In this document: positions 1-10,047 of the stretch, piece by piece
Position numbering within the stretch: position 1 is the stretch's first letter
Layout of the letters: the number at the start of each line of letters is the position of its first letter
DNA from: Termitidicoccus mucosus
Lineage (GTDB): Bacteria; Verrucomicrobiota; Verrucomicrobiia; Opitutales; Opitutaceae
DNA length: 64,000 bases
Direction: 5' to 3'
Assembly: GCF_038725785.1 (NCBI RefSeq)
Contig: NZ_CP109796.1
Location: 5,518,001 to 5,582,000, forward strand
The notes under the pieces: model-generated
The model's database searches: none
Told to the model about the DNA's origin: nothing
The model's input: only the letters and a program-made list of their open reading frames with translations
Translations under genes and position numbers: made by a program

Positions 1-1421
1 GGGTGTTTGTGCCTTTCTATTACCGCGCCGGCGTGTTCACCATGCCTGAGTTTCTTGAGCGCCGCTTTAATACAAAAACACGCTGGGTGCTCTCCGTGGT
101 CAGCCTTATTGCCTATGTGTTCACCAAAGTGGCAGTCACGGTCTATGCCGGCGCCCTCGTCTTCCAGACGCTCCTGCCCGACACCTTCGGTTCGCCTGAA
201 AACGCTTTTTGGGTCGGCGCATTTGTGACCGTTGTGCTCACCGGCATCTACACCGTGCTCGGCGGACTGCGCGCGGTTGTATATACGGAGGTTGCCCAAA
301 CGTTTGTTTTGCTTCTCGGCTCGTTCATTATTTCATGGATCGGACTGCGCGCGCTGGGAGGATGGGGCGAACTGGTGAATACCATCAGGCCGCACGCCGA
401 TACTTTCGCCCTTTGGCGCCCCAACACCGACCCGAATTTTCCCTGGCTCGGCGTCATGATAGCGTCGCCCGTCATCGGCATCTGGTACTGGTGCACCGAT
501 CAGTATATCGTGCAGCGCGCCCTCGCCGCCAAGAGCCTGCGTGACGCCCGCCGCGGCGCGATCTGGGGTGGTTTTCTGAAACTCTGGCCTGTTTTTATCT
601 TCCTTATTCCAGGCATGATCGGCTACGCCCTCCATCAAAAGGGTATGATCCACATCCCGCTCAAGCCCGGCGGCTCGGGAGAGTTGCTGGGTGACGCGGT
701 CTTCGCGACGATGGTGCAGTCGCTCCTGCCGGTTGGCATTCGCGGATTGGTGGTCGCAGGACTCTTGTCGGCGCTCATGTCATCACTGGCCTCGCTCTTC
801 AATTCATGCGCCACCCTGTTCACCGTGGATATTTATAACAAGCTGTTTCCGGGAGCAGACGAGACCAGGCAGGTGCGGGTGGGCCGCTTTGCCACCGTGG
901 TGGTGGTCATCTGCGGCATCATCTGGATTCCGATCATGAAGAAAATTTCCGAGGGCAATACCGGCCTCTATGATTATCTGCAAAATGTGCAGAGCTTCCT
1001 CGCGCCCCCAATCACAGCCGTGTTCCTGCTTGGCCTCTTTTTCAGGCGCATCAATGCGCACGGCGCTTTCGGCGGTCTCGTTGTCGGCTTCGTCCTCGGC
1101 ATGATTAAACTCACCCTGCAAACACTGGCAAAAAGCGGCGTCCTTGGCGACAGCGGCGCGCTTTTCGCAATCGGCAATTACAACGGCTATTATTTCTCCG
1201 GCCTGCTGTTCTTGTTTAGCATCGCGTTTGTCATCGTGGTCTCGCTGCTCAGCCCGCCCCCGTCCGCCGGGCAAATCGCAGGACTCACCTACGGCTCGCG
1301 CACGCCCGAGCAAATTGCGGAAAATCGCGCCAGCTGGAATTATGTCGATGTCTGCGCCTCTCTCGGGGTCCTGGCCATCGTCCTGGGCGTCTATGTCTAT
1401 TTCACCTGCTGGTTGTCGTAG
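1..1421 (+). CDS. Sodium:solute symporter (SSS family), 5' end outside window
   Basis: Membrane transporter of the SSS/SGLT family, which couples Na+ entry to uptake of sugars or other small solutes. The visible 472 residues open directly in the conserved segment YRAGVFTMPEFLERRF, which lies after the first helices in this family, so the true start lies upstream of the window. About eleven hydrophobic segments follow, including GIYTVLGGLRAVVYTEV and the internal helix SALMSSLASLFNSCATLFT, both typical of SGLT-like members. The stop is TAG at 1419-1421. The substrate is not readable from sequence. The fucosidases 16 kb downstream make a sugar plausible, but there is no operon link. Confidence 0.9.
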   Translation, partial: VFVPFYYRAGVFTMPEFLERRFNTKTRWVLSVVSLIAYVFTKVAVTVYAGALVFQTLLPDTFGSPENAFWVGAFVTVVLTGIYTVLGGLRAVVYTEVAQTFVLLLGSFIISWIGLRALGGWGELVNTIRPHADTFALWRPNTDPNFPWLGVMIASPVIGIWYWCTDQYIVQRALAAKSLRDARRGAIWGGFLKLWPVFIFLIPGMIGYALHQKGMIHIPLKPGGSGELLGDAVFATMVQSLLPVGIRGLVVAGLLSALMSSLASLFNSCATLFTVDIYNKLFPGADETRQVRVGRFATVVVVICGIIWIPIMKKISEGNTGLYDYLQNVQSFLAPPITAVFLLGLFFRRINAHGAFGGLVVGFVLGMIKLTLQTLAKSGVLGDSGALFAIGNYNGYYFSGLLFLFSIAFVIVVSLLSPPPSAGQIAGLTYGSRTPEQIAENRASWNYVDVCASLGVLAIVLGVYVYFTCWLS

Positions 1422-1468
1422 GCCGGCGGCCGGCGCAAACATTCCCAAACCACAAAAACGAATCGCCA

Positions 1469-2182
1469 ATGAATAATGCCATGAAAAACCTCATTCCCTC
1501 CTCAATCGTCCTGTCATTCGCGCTCGCGATGACATCCCTCAGTGCGAAAGTCGATGTATATTCTCTAGGCAACACAGAGCCGCAAACGGCCTGGCCGCAA
1601 ACATTCAAAGGCAATAATAAAAAACAGAATACTGATACAAATCCCGCCGCGGGCCTTTCGCAGGATTCCATCAGCGGCGGCGAATTCGGCAATCCCGTCC
1701 CCGTCGGGGTCGAGAGCGGTTGCGGAATGGTGCAGACGTTTGCCGGTGACGGCAAAAAACTCGAGGGCGCGGGCTTTTTCATGGGGGCGATCAGCGGAAA
1801 GGCAAACTTCACGCTCACCCTGATCGATTACGGAACGACACCGCCCAAGAGCCCCGCCGCCCTCAAAACCGGCAAGGTGGTGTTCACGGAAAAAGGCGCG
1901 CTGGCCCAAAGCGCGGGGGGGCGCCATTACTACTTCGATCTCTCCGCGGGCGGCGACTCCAATCTTGTTCTGCCGACGTTGCTGGAGGGCAATACTTACG
2001 GGATTCAATTGATCCTGACGGGACAGGACGGCAATATTAACTTCTATCGCAGCACCAAGGCGGAGGCATATACCAAGGGTATTTCGGCCCGGCTTAAAAA
2101 TGACGCCTATGAAATAATAGGTGTTGGAGGCAGCGACGCGTCCCTCCGCAAGCTGAGCTTCGCCATCTATACGGCCAAATGA
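1469..2182 (+). CDS. Exported protein of unknown function
   Basis: A 237-residue protein with a clear Sec signal peptide (MNNAMKNLIPSS then a hydrophobic run, likely cut after SLSA near residue 25). The mature part is polar, rich in Gly and Thr, and resembles a beta-sandwich by its alternating pattern. I do not recognise a family. The start ATG at 1469 is 47 nt after the symporter stop. A second Met (codon 5) could also serve. Same strand as the symporter and the next exported gene, so co-transcription is possible. Confidence 0.7.
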   Translation: MNNAMKNLIPSSIVLSFALAMTSLSAKVDVYSLGNTEPQTAWPQTFKGNNKKQNTDTNPAAGLSQDSISGGEFGNPVPVGVESGCGMVQTFAGDGKKLEGAGFFMGAISGKANFTLTLIDYGTTPPKSPAALKTGKVVFTEKGALAQSAGGRHYYFDLSAGGDSNLVLPTLLEGNTYGIQLILTGQDGNINFYRSTKAEAYTKGISARLKNDAYEIIGVGGSDASLRKLSFAIYTAK

Positions 2183-2278
2183 TAGTTGAACCCACGGTGC
2201 CGGCGTGACTGCCGCTGTTTTATCCCATTTTTGGTGTTTAATCCGCACAAAACCTCCTGGCCTTTGACTTTCTCCGCC

Positions 2279-3064
2279 ATGAACAAGCCGCTCAAAATCC
2301 CCCTATTCTTATTTGCAGTGACTGTCACCTTGATGGCGAAAAGTGATGGCAGCCTTCACTTGGAGCCGGGAGGGATTATGCAGGTGGCCGCAGGCATCGA
2401 CAGCGCGCCTGGCATTGCAGCCATCGCCTGCGATGTGCCATTCATCGATGTGCAAATACTCGACGAATACAAAAACCTGGTGGTTTCAGACGAAAACGGG
2501 GCGTCCAATTTTCTGCCGAACCGCCTGTTCTATATACGCATGACGGTGTATTGCCCTTCCGGCATCGGCACACTCTATTCTTTCGTGAACAATGCCGCCG
2601 ACAACGGCCCCTTGCAACCCGGCGCCCATGCTTATGCCAATTGTGATGAAATCGCGCATCACTCCTATGCGATCTGCGATTTTGGCCCTTATAACATAGG
2701 GCTGGAGCCGGGCCCGCGTCCGCTTTGGGTGCATGCCGCCACGACTGATTGCGGCGTCTTCGAATGGAACGCCAACGGATGGGCGTCCAAAGCCTCGTGG
2801 GAAACGGGGCCGGACAGATGTCCCTATCCGAATGTCATTTCGGAACCGCTCTTCTCGCGCCCGGCGGCGGGCGGTTTTGCCCGTGCCATGAATGCATCGC
2901 AGGCTGCATCCGTGCCGGAATCCGATGGAGCGGCGACTGTAAAGTCCGTTTCGGGTGATAAAATCACTTCGCGCAATGCCAAAGGTGGCAATGCTGCTGC
3001 CATGCAGGCCCAAAACACAATCGCGATAGATTTGGGATTTGAAGTCTTCAGTCCCGGCTTCTGA
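2279..3064 (+). CDS. Exported cysteine-containing protein of unknown function, upstream of RHS gene
   Basis: A 261-residue protein. I chose ATG 2279 rather than upstream TTG/GTG codons because it gives a proper signal peptide (MNKPLKIPLFLFAVTVTLMA). The mature region holds at least six cysteines spread over residues 45-185 (for example ACDVP, YCPSG, NCDEI, ICDFG, DCGVF, RCPYP), which suggests disulfide-stabilised folding outside the cytoplasm. No family recognised. It ends 86 nt before the RHS gene on the same strand, so it could be an accessory factor for RHS export or folding; that is inference from position only. Confidence 0.65.
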   Translation: MNKPLKIPLFLFAVTVTLMAKSDGSLHLEPGGIMQVAAGIDSAPGIAAIACDVPFIDVQILDEYKNLVVSDENGASNFLPNRLFYIRMTVYCPSGIGTLYSFVNNAADNGPLQPGAHAYANCDEIAHHSYAICDFGPYNIGLEPGPRPLWVHAATTDCGVFEWNANGWASKASWETGPDRCPYPNVISEPLFSRPAAGGFARAMNASQAASVPESDGAATVKSVSGDKITSRNAKGGNAAAMQAQNTIAIDLGFEVFSPGF

Positions 3065-3150
3065 AACCATATTGACCAGAATGCCCCATAATTGACCACC
3101 GGTCTGCTGGCATGGGGCTGAATCAGGAAATTATATCCATTTATAATGTC

Positions 3151-6100
3151 ATGCCTAAAAAGCCCCCATTGTATGTTCCCAAAGCCATCCTGACACACTG
3201 CTCCTGTGCGGCCTTCGCAATCGTCTTATTTTTTACGGCAGGTCGGATCGACGCGCAGTTTGTTTCGGAGACAGGGGATTATATAGCTTACAGGGAAACA
3301 TCCTTGAACGACGCGAGCAAGGCAAAGTTGAGTTATTATATTGAGGGCAGGACAACGGGGCCGGGATCCGTGTGGGCGGTGGAAACAACAGTTTTCCGGT
3401 CGCCGGGACCTAACTTCGGCTCCTCCAATGATAGATATGACCCCTCCAGGCTTAAAGAAGTGGAAGTCGGCTTGGGGGGAGGGATCGGCACGGCCAGTGA
3501 GGCCGGGCAATGGGTAAACGTCGCGCAGTTCCATGCTCCCAATGAAAACGCCACCGCGGGTAAAATATATGCATCGGGACGTATGCTTAACTACAGGTTC
3601 GACCAGTACCGGCTCCATTATCTTGTGCCAGACGGTTTCGAAATATTCTGGCGTCCGGCAGGAACCGAAGAGCCGTTTCAGCCCGGCTCGGTGCTCGAGA
3701 GTGCGTTGGCGCGAAGGAGCGCATTCGAATATGTCATTGCCAATGCGAATGAGCGCGGCGCGTTGCCGGGGAAAATAACCCCAAGTATTAGCGGCGATGA
3801 TGAAATGAGAATAGCTCTTGGTTTTTTGGCGAACGGGAAATCGGCGGGTTATTTGGATTTTCAGTATGATATGGCAAATGCAACGCCTTCCTATGAGGCT
3901 GTGGGAGATCGACTGGGACGCAGTCTCACCCTGTCCGATCTGAGCGCGGTCAGCTTGGACCCGAGTGTGGAGGTTGTGTACCAAAATAAGCCTGAGCGGG
4001 TTATAAATTCAAATCAGGTGTTCATACCGATGGTGAGAGGGGTGAGGCAGGTTGTCACACCACAGGCCATTGTGGATATCAGGATAGAGGGTGGCTGCTT
4101 GCTGATAGAATTTCATAGCCCCTCCAATGCCACGGGGCGCATTGCCCAGGAAGCAAGTGTGTTCACATCAGGAACGGTAACCTATCAAAGCGGGAAAGGC
4201 CCCTATGCGCTTACCGGCCAGCCTTTTGTGAAATACATGGTCAGGCACACCCGCGGACAAGGAGAGACTTTATTGTATCCATGGTATTTTAACCCTGAAA
4301 ATTTAAATTACACAGTTGTAAACACCCTTGAAGTGCAACGGGATGAAGATGGCGCCCGGACCACCGCAATTACGAATAAAGTATCGTATGGCAAATATAT
4401 TCCTGCGAGAGGGGAGTATCCCGGTTATGTTGTCAAAGAGGAGGCAGCTCCCAATCTGACGACTATCGCAGTAAACGGGTTTGGGCGTGCATCTCACGTC
4501 ACCAGTTTTTCACCTCAATCCTCCGCATCGGCATATGCCAATTTTCCATCCCTTGACTACCCAACAAATGAGCGGAGGATAAGCCGCAGCCCCTTTGTAA
4601 GTCATACCGAAAGTACTTTTGCGGAAAGCGCGTACGAACCTTATGGCATAAGCGGCATGCGAAAATACAAGCCTGTCTATCCCAATACAAGGGACATGCA
4701 AAAACTGGAGAGCGACAATGTTATCAATCCTGCAAACCTGCTTGGCTCCCAAAGGCTTTCGTCCATCGAGGATGGCGGGGCCATCACGCAATTTGATTAT
4801 TATGAATTAAGTCTTGCGGATCCGAAATTCTATACACACGGCGGTCAAATGAAATGGCGCAAAAACCACGACGGCGGGTGGAGCATGTTTGATTACGCGA
4901 GCGAAGTGGAGAGTCTTGGTCGTGTGACAAAAACAGTATCTCCATGGCTCGATACCGCCATGCCCGAAGTGCCGCCGGCAGGAACGTCTGCGGCGGGAAT
5001 GCAAATCGACACCATCACCTACACCGGGGATTGGGAGGGCGTGAAACGCCTGCCGGCGTCCGCAATCAAGACCGCCGACGGGCGCACCGTCGGGATGACC
5101 ACGTATTCCTACAGCGCGGCAACGGCAAACGGCGCCCCCATTTGGATAACCAGCAAGGCGGCATACACGGACTCCGACAAATCGCTGGTATCCACGACCA
5201 AAATCTACAAGGGCCTCAATTGCCCCCTGTGGCTGTATGGACTCCCGTATTCATCCGAGACGCCGGAAGGCGCCAAGGAAACGGTTGCTTATCATCAGGG
5301 TGACACAGACCCCAATGGTCAATTTTCGAAAAATCCCAATGGCAGGGGCTTCCGCTCCGTGGTGCTCAAGGGCATATCGGCCTCCGCGTCCTCCGGTGAG
5401 CTCCTGGCGGGTTACGACGGCACCACCATCGACGACATCCGCATGATCCCGAATGTTTCCACCGCCGAGGTCACCATCCGCAACGAGCGCGCGGTGACGG
5501 TTCGCACGGAGACCATTCTTTATACGGGAAACAATAACTGGGCCCTCATCGACGCCGCGAACATGAGCTATGATGTCGCCTGCAACCTGGTCCGCCGCGA
5601 CAAACTCAACGGCACCTGGTATACGGCCGTTTATTCGGGGGGACGCAAACAGTCCGAGACTGACGAGCAGGGCATCACCACCACTTTTTCCTATGATGCC
5701 CAGGGCCGGGTCGCTTCCACCACACGGCTTGCCAAGGGCGAGCTTCCCGAGCTCACGACCTCCTATTCCTATGATTGCCAGAACCGTGTTTTATCGACCG
5801 TCATCCACGGCCCTTCCGCGGCCGAAAATCTAGTGACATCGAAAACCTACGATGCCTCCGGACGCGTGCTGACCGAGACAACGCAAGGCCTCACCACCTC
5901 CTACAGCTATGCGGTGGAAGACGGCATTCTCACCAAGACCACCATCACATTCCCCGGTGGCGCGACGCGCATTATGGAGAATTACCGCGACGGGCGCGCC
6001 AGGTCCATTACCGGCACCGCCGCCCCGGCGGAATATTATACCTACGCAATCGAGGACAACGGCTTCATCACCACGACAAAATACACCGGCCCGTCCGGCC

Positions 6101-9100
6101 CGGCCAGTCCGCGCTGGGTGAAAACCACCACCGACTGGCTCGGCCGCACCGTCTCGCAAAGCTGGCCCGCAGCCGACGGCTCGGGAAGCGCCGTGGACAC
6201 GATACAAACATATGACAGCAAAGGTCAGTTGGTTAATACCAAAACCGGGAACCTTGTACCCCATCTCTATGCGTATGATGATAATGCAGTGATGATCAGG
6301 CATGCTTTGCTTGAGTATTACGACGGGATTGACATTTTTGAATATCAAGGCAGCTCCACTATGCAGGGCTTGGTATATGAATACCGTTTTGAAAACGACG
6401 CATGGTGGAATTACTCCGAAAGTCGCGATTACTCCTCTTGGTTTAATGGGGAAAATGAAGGGCTCCTCCGCACTAAAACTTGGACACGGGTCACCGGTTT
6501 TACTGCCGTTGTGCCGCCTTCCGGAATTTCTGGTATGTGCGTCGGCGAGTCTTTCACTGAGGATATCCATGGCAATCGTGCCACCACCCAAACATTTCTC
6601 GACCGCGCCACAGGCAGAACCGCCACGATCATGCGCGCGCCCTTCACCACGCGACCCGCCCTCACAATATCCATCGCCGGGCAGGTAATATCGCAGACCG
6701 ATGCCGCTGGTGTAGCCGTTTCATATAACTACGATACACTCGGACGCCCCGTTAAGACGATAGATCGCACCACGGGTGATCATACTGGAAACAATGTCGC
6801 CTACTATCCCGGGACGGCCCGCATCCATCAAATGGTCGATAATCGTGGAGTCACCCAGCACACATACATTTATGACAATTCCGGGCGTTTGATTGAGGAC
6901 AGGACGCCGCGCGTAGATTCGGCCACTGGCTCGGTGTCCGGCCAAAACGTCGCACACTACGCCTATGATATTCGGGGGCAACTCCTGCGCGTGTGGGGAG
7001 ACCTGCCATATCCTGCCCGTTTTGAATATGACAACTATGGCCAGCGCATCGCTCAATACACATTTCGAGCCGCGACGAACGACGCGGCCACCGGCGGTGA
7101 CAGAACGTCTTTTGCTTATGACCCGGCCACGGGCGTTATGCTTTCCAAGACGGATGCCAAAAACAAGAGCGTTACCTACACCTATAATTCTCTCGGCCAG
7201 GTCGCCAGCCGCACTTGGGCGCGAGGTGTCACTACCTTTTATTCTTATGACGACTATTTTGGAAGTGCGCTTTCCTCTGTCGGCTATGATGATGGCACTC
7301 CTGGGTTTTCAATTTCCCGCGATGCACTCGGTCGAATAAGTTCTGTGTGGGAGCATCATTTTGAAAGATATTTCTCTTATCGCGATGACTCCGACTCCAA
7401 ACCTGATATGGAACTCTACAGTTTATTGTACTTTTTTAACATTAAAAACAAATATGAGGATGCGACCGGGCGTTTTTGCGGCATTGAAGTGCGCATCGGA
7501 TGGGACGGAAACGCGGACCACGCGATCACCTATGCTTATGATCCCGCAAACGCGCGCCTCTCATCCATCTCAAGCGATGCAGGAACGTTCGCCTACGATT
7601 ATCTGCCGGACTCGAATCTTATCTCCTCCGTGACCTCGGCAAACTCCGTGGTGAACCGTTCCTACGAAGACAACCGCAACCTGCTCGCCTCCCTGCGGAC
7701 GAAGACCGGGGCCGATGTCCTTGTCGCCGCCTACGCCTACACGCACGACGCGCTCGGGCGCCGCACCGCCGTCGCGCAAAGCGGCCGGCTTTACGCGCCA
7801 TATCTTGCCGGTAATCAGACAATGCAGACCGCCTACGGTTACAACGACCGCAACGAACTGACTTCCGCGCAGACCACCGTTGCCGGCGCGCCGGTTCCCG
7901 GGCGCACGCACGGCTATGCGTTTGACGCCATCGGCAACCGCACCACCGAAACGATCGACGGCGCGGGCCACGACTATACGGCCAACGAGCTTAACCAATA
8001 CACCCAGCGGCAAACCCCGTCATGGCTGCCCGTTGGCGGGATGGCCAGCCATTCCGATGGCGTGCAAGTCGCGGTCAACGGCGCCCAGCTTCCCGACACC
8101 GCATGGGTGAACAATTTTTTCCACAAGGCCGAGCCGAAAACCGACGCCGCCGCGCACCTGCAAAGCACCACGATAACCGCCACGGCGCCCAGTGGCGAAA
8201 CGGCCACCGACACGCGGCACACCCTCGCGCGCCCGACGGCGGAGGCATTCACCTACGATGCCGACGGGAACCTGACCGGTGACGGCCTGTGGCGCTACGC
8301 CTACGACGGGGAAAACCGCCTGCGCTGGATGCGGAGCTTGATTCCCGATGAAAATGGGCTCAAGATTTCCGTGGGATTTTCCTACGATTATATGGGCAGG
8401 CGAATGACTAAGGAAGTTTACACCTACACCGGGACCCCGGAGGCGCCGGCGGGCAGAATATGCACGAAGCGCAGCGTCTTTGTTTACCAAGGCTGGACAC
8501 TGCTGGCTGAATATTCGAATACCACACCGGTGATCATACCGGATGCCGATCCAAGGGAATACGGCGGCAGCTGGGATGATCCCTATTTCTATGACCGTTA
8601 TTATGCTGCGCAATCTGACGGATTTTCGCTTGAGCGCCGCTACACCTGGGGGCCCGACCTGTCCGGGACGATGGGCGGCGCGGGCGACATTGGCGGGTTG
8701 CTCGCCATCGAGGATGTGCGCCCGGCGCACGCGGGGGTGTATCATCCCGCCTACGACGGCAACGGCAACCTCATGGCGCTGACGAGGGCGGACACGGGTG
8801 AAATGGCCGCCGCGTATGAATATGATCCCTTCGGAAATCAACTGCGGGCGAGCGGCAGTTATGCAAGGGAGAACCCGATTCGGTTCAGCGGCAAGTATCA
8901 TGACCATGAAACGGGGCTGACCTACTCGGGGTTCAGATACTATAGTGCTTCGCTCGGAAGGTTTATCAACTGTGATCCGCTGGGGGAACGTGGCGCTTGG
9001 GCGTTATATAAAGACCTGAAACACGGGGTCGACGACCCGTTTGCGGGAGCCAGCGGAGTTAAGGGCACCAGCTGGCAAACCGAATGGGAGCAGGCGCAGG

Positions 9101-10047
9101 ACAGATTATTGGCCAACACGTCGCTGCCGCACACCACGCAGACGGTCTCGTTTGGCGGAAAACGAAACAGCGGCCTGCCCGGGGCGGCGGAGCGGAATCA
9201 GAAATCCTACAGCGCCAATGCCACCGGGCATTATGCGCAGGGCGGGGCGCCCGGGAAAGGGCCGGGGAGTCCCGGCATGGCGGGCGGGGGCCAGGGGAGT
9301 GGCAACAGCGGAGTAAACCTGTATGCCTATGCGAAGAACAACCCGATCAATTCCTACGACGCGCTCGGGCTGGAGGACAAGCAGGACGAGGAACGCAAGC
9401 GTGAGGAGGCGGCCCAAAAGGCCGAGAATGAAAGAAATGCCAGCGTCGGGCCCGCAGCAGCCGATGACGGTATCAAAAATGTCGGCGCGGAAGATGTCTC
9501 AATCAGTGGAGACACAACAATAGGAGCAGACAAAAGCAAAGTAGATAGAAACATTTCGAGCACATATCCTTTCTTTCAAGAAAAGCGCGGCTCATGCACC
9601 GTCGCAAATGTGAGAAATATAATATATGCGTTCACTGGGAGTGCACCATCAGAAAGCGAACTGCGTAAAGCGATGGCCAAAGCTGTCGTGAAAAATGAGT
9701 CCGCGTTCGATACTGATGGGCTTAAAGTTCCGGATGCAATACGAGCTATTGAGGCTGTTCTACCTCAATACGGACTAAATGCGATATACTATAAATCGCC
9801 AGATGATATAGGATCTCACGTAAGAAACGGAGGGCCATTTTTGGTGTTTGCAAATTTGGGCAATGACGAAGGCCATGCATTAACTACGTGGTATGACCGC
9901 GTATCTCAAACAACGACAACAATACAAACCGTTCGATCAAATGACCGGCAAACTACGGCGGGTTTAGAATATCTAAGTACGCAGGATTATTATCAAAAAT
10001 GGAACCCCATCGGGTCAGTCCTAGTATTCCCGAAACCAACACAATGA
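3151..10047 (+). CDS. Secreted RHS repeat protein with papain-like C-terminal toxin tip
   Basis: A 2298-residue polymorphic toxin of the RHS/YD-repeat type. ATG 3151 is preferred over 3112 because it yields a signal peptide (hydrophobic CAAFAIVLFFTAG, cut near IDA-QF). Residues about 800-1900 carry many YD-type repeats (such as YDAQGRVAS, YDTLGRPVKT), which form the toxin-encapsulating cocoon. The RHS core motif RYYSASLGRFINCDP falls near residue 1930 and is followed by an unusual Gly-rich insert of about 100 residues before NLYAYAKNNPINSYDALGL. The tip (from about residue 2116) has Cys2149 in RGSCTVANVRN and His2242 in EGHALTTWYD, fitting a papain-like cysteine protease or acyltransferase fold. 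Its DNA is visibly AT-richer than the core. The stop overlaps the next start (ATGA). Confidence 0.92.
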   Translation: MPKKPPLYVPKAILTHCSCAAFAIVLFFTAGRIDAQFVSETGDYIAYRETSLNDASKAKLSYYIEGRTTGPGSVWAVETTVFRSPGPNFGSSNDRYDPSRLKEVEVGLGGGIGTASEAGQWVNVAQFHAPNENATAGKIYASGRMLNYRFDQYRLHYLVPDGFEIFWRPAGTEEPFQPGSVLESALARRSAFEYVIANANERGALPGKITPSISGDDEMRIALGFLANGKSAGYLDFQYDMANATPSYEAVGDRLGRSLTLSDLSAVSLDPSVEVVYQNKPERVINSNQVFIPMVRGVRQVVTPQAIVDIRIEGGCLLIEFHSPSNATGRIAQEASVFTSGTVTYQSGKGPYALTGQPFVKYMVRHTRGQGETLLYPWYFNPENLNYTVVNTLEVQRDEDGARTTAITNKVSYGKYIPARGEYPGYVVKEEAAPNLTTIAVNGFGRASHVTSFSPQSSASAYANFPSLDYPTNERRISRSPFVSHTESTFAESAYEPYGISGMRKYKPVYPNTRDMQKLESDNVINPANLLGSQRLSSIEDGGAITQFDYYELSLADPKFYTHGGQMKWRKNHDGGWSMFDYASEVESLGRVTKTVSPWLDTAMPEVPPAGTSAAGMQIDTITYTGDWEGVKRLPASAIKTADGRTVGMTTYSYSAATANGAPIWITSKAAYTDSDKSLVSTTKIYKGLNCPLWLYGLPYSSETPEGAKETVAYHQGDTDPNGQFSKNPNGRGFRSVVLKGISASASSGELLAGYDGTTIDDIRMIPNVSTAEVTIRNERAVTVRTETILYTGNNNWALIDAANMSYDVACNLVRRDKLNGTWYTAVYSGGRKQSETDEQGITTTFSYDAQGRVASTTRLAKGELPELTTSYSYDCQNRVLSTVIHGPSAAENLVTSKTYDASGRVLTETTQGLTTSYSYAVEDGILTKTTITFPGGATRIMENYRDGRARSITGTAAPAEYYTYAIEDNGFITTTKYTGPSGPASPRWVKTTTDWLGRTVSQSWPAADGSGSAVDTIQTYDSKGQLVNTKTGNLVPHLYAYDDNAVMIRHALLEYYDGIDIFEYQGSSTMQGLVYEYRFENDAWWNYSESRDYSSWFNGENEGLLRTKTWTRVTGFTAVVPPSGISGMCVGESFTEDIHGNRATTQTFLDRATGRTATIMRAPFTTRPALTISIAGQVISQTDAAGVAVSYNYDTLGRPVKTIDRTTGDHTGNNVAYYPGTARIHQMVDNRGVTQHTYIYDNSGRLIEDRTPRVDSATGSVSGQNVAHYAYDIRGQLLRVWGDLPYPARFEYDNYGQRIAQYTFRAATNDAATGGDRTSFAYDPATGVMLSKTDAKNKSVTYTYNSLGQVASRTWARGVTTFYSYDDYFGSALSSVGYDDGTPGFSISRDALGRISSVWEHHFERYFSYRDDSDSKPDMELYSLLYFFNIKNKYEDATGRFCGIEVRIGWDGNADHAITYAYDPANARLSSISSDAGTFAYDYLPDSNLISSVTSANSVVNRSYEDNRNLLASLRTKTGADVLVAAYAYTHDALGRRTAVAQSGRLYAPYLAGNQTMQTAYGYNDRNELTSAQTTVAGAPVPGRTHGYAFDAIGNRTTETIDGAGHDYTANELNQYTQRQTPSWLPVGGMASHSDGVQVAVNGAQLPDTAWVNNFFHKAEPKTDAAAHLQSTTITATAPSGETATDTRHTLARPTAEAFTYDADGNLTGDGLWRYAYDGENRLRWMRSLIPDENGLKISVGFSYDYMGRRMTKEVYTYTGTPEAPAGRICTKRSVFVYQGWTLLAEYSNTTPVIIPDADPREYGGSWDDPYFYDRYYAAQSDGFSLERRYTWGPDLSGTMGGAGDIGGLLAIEDVRPAHAGVYHPAYDGNGNLMALTRADTGEMAAAYEYDPFGNQLRASGSYARENPIRFSGKYHDHETGLTYSGFRYYSASLGRFINCDPLGERGAWALYKDLKHGVDDPFAGASGVKGTSWQTEWEQAQDRLLANTSLPHTTQTVSFGGKRNSGLPGAAERNQKSYSANATGHYAQGGAPGKGPGSPGMAGGGQGSGNSGVNLYAYAKNNPINSYDALGLEDKQDEERKREEAAQKAENERNASVGPAAADDGIKNVGAEDVSISGDTTIGADKSKVDRNISSTYPFFQEKRGSCTVANVRNIIYAFTGSAPSESELRKAMAKAVVKNESAFDTDGLKVPDAIRAIEAVLPQYGLNAIYYKSPDDIGSHVRNGGPFLVFANLGNDEGHALTTWYDRVSQTTTTIQTVRSNDRQTTAGLEYLSTQDYYQKWNPIGSVLVFPKPTQ
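8671..9494 (+). repeat. RHS core repeat, copy 1 (inside full-length gene)
   Basis: Segment starting ATGGGCGGCGCGGGCGACAT and ending near GGCGCGGAAGAT. It is repeated almost identically at 10792-11617, 12957-13781 and 14816-15640. It encodes MGGAGDIGGLLAIED through the RHS core to the polar linker before the tip. It offers over 800 bp of homology for swapping tips. Confidence 0.93.
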
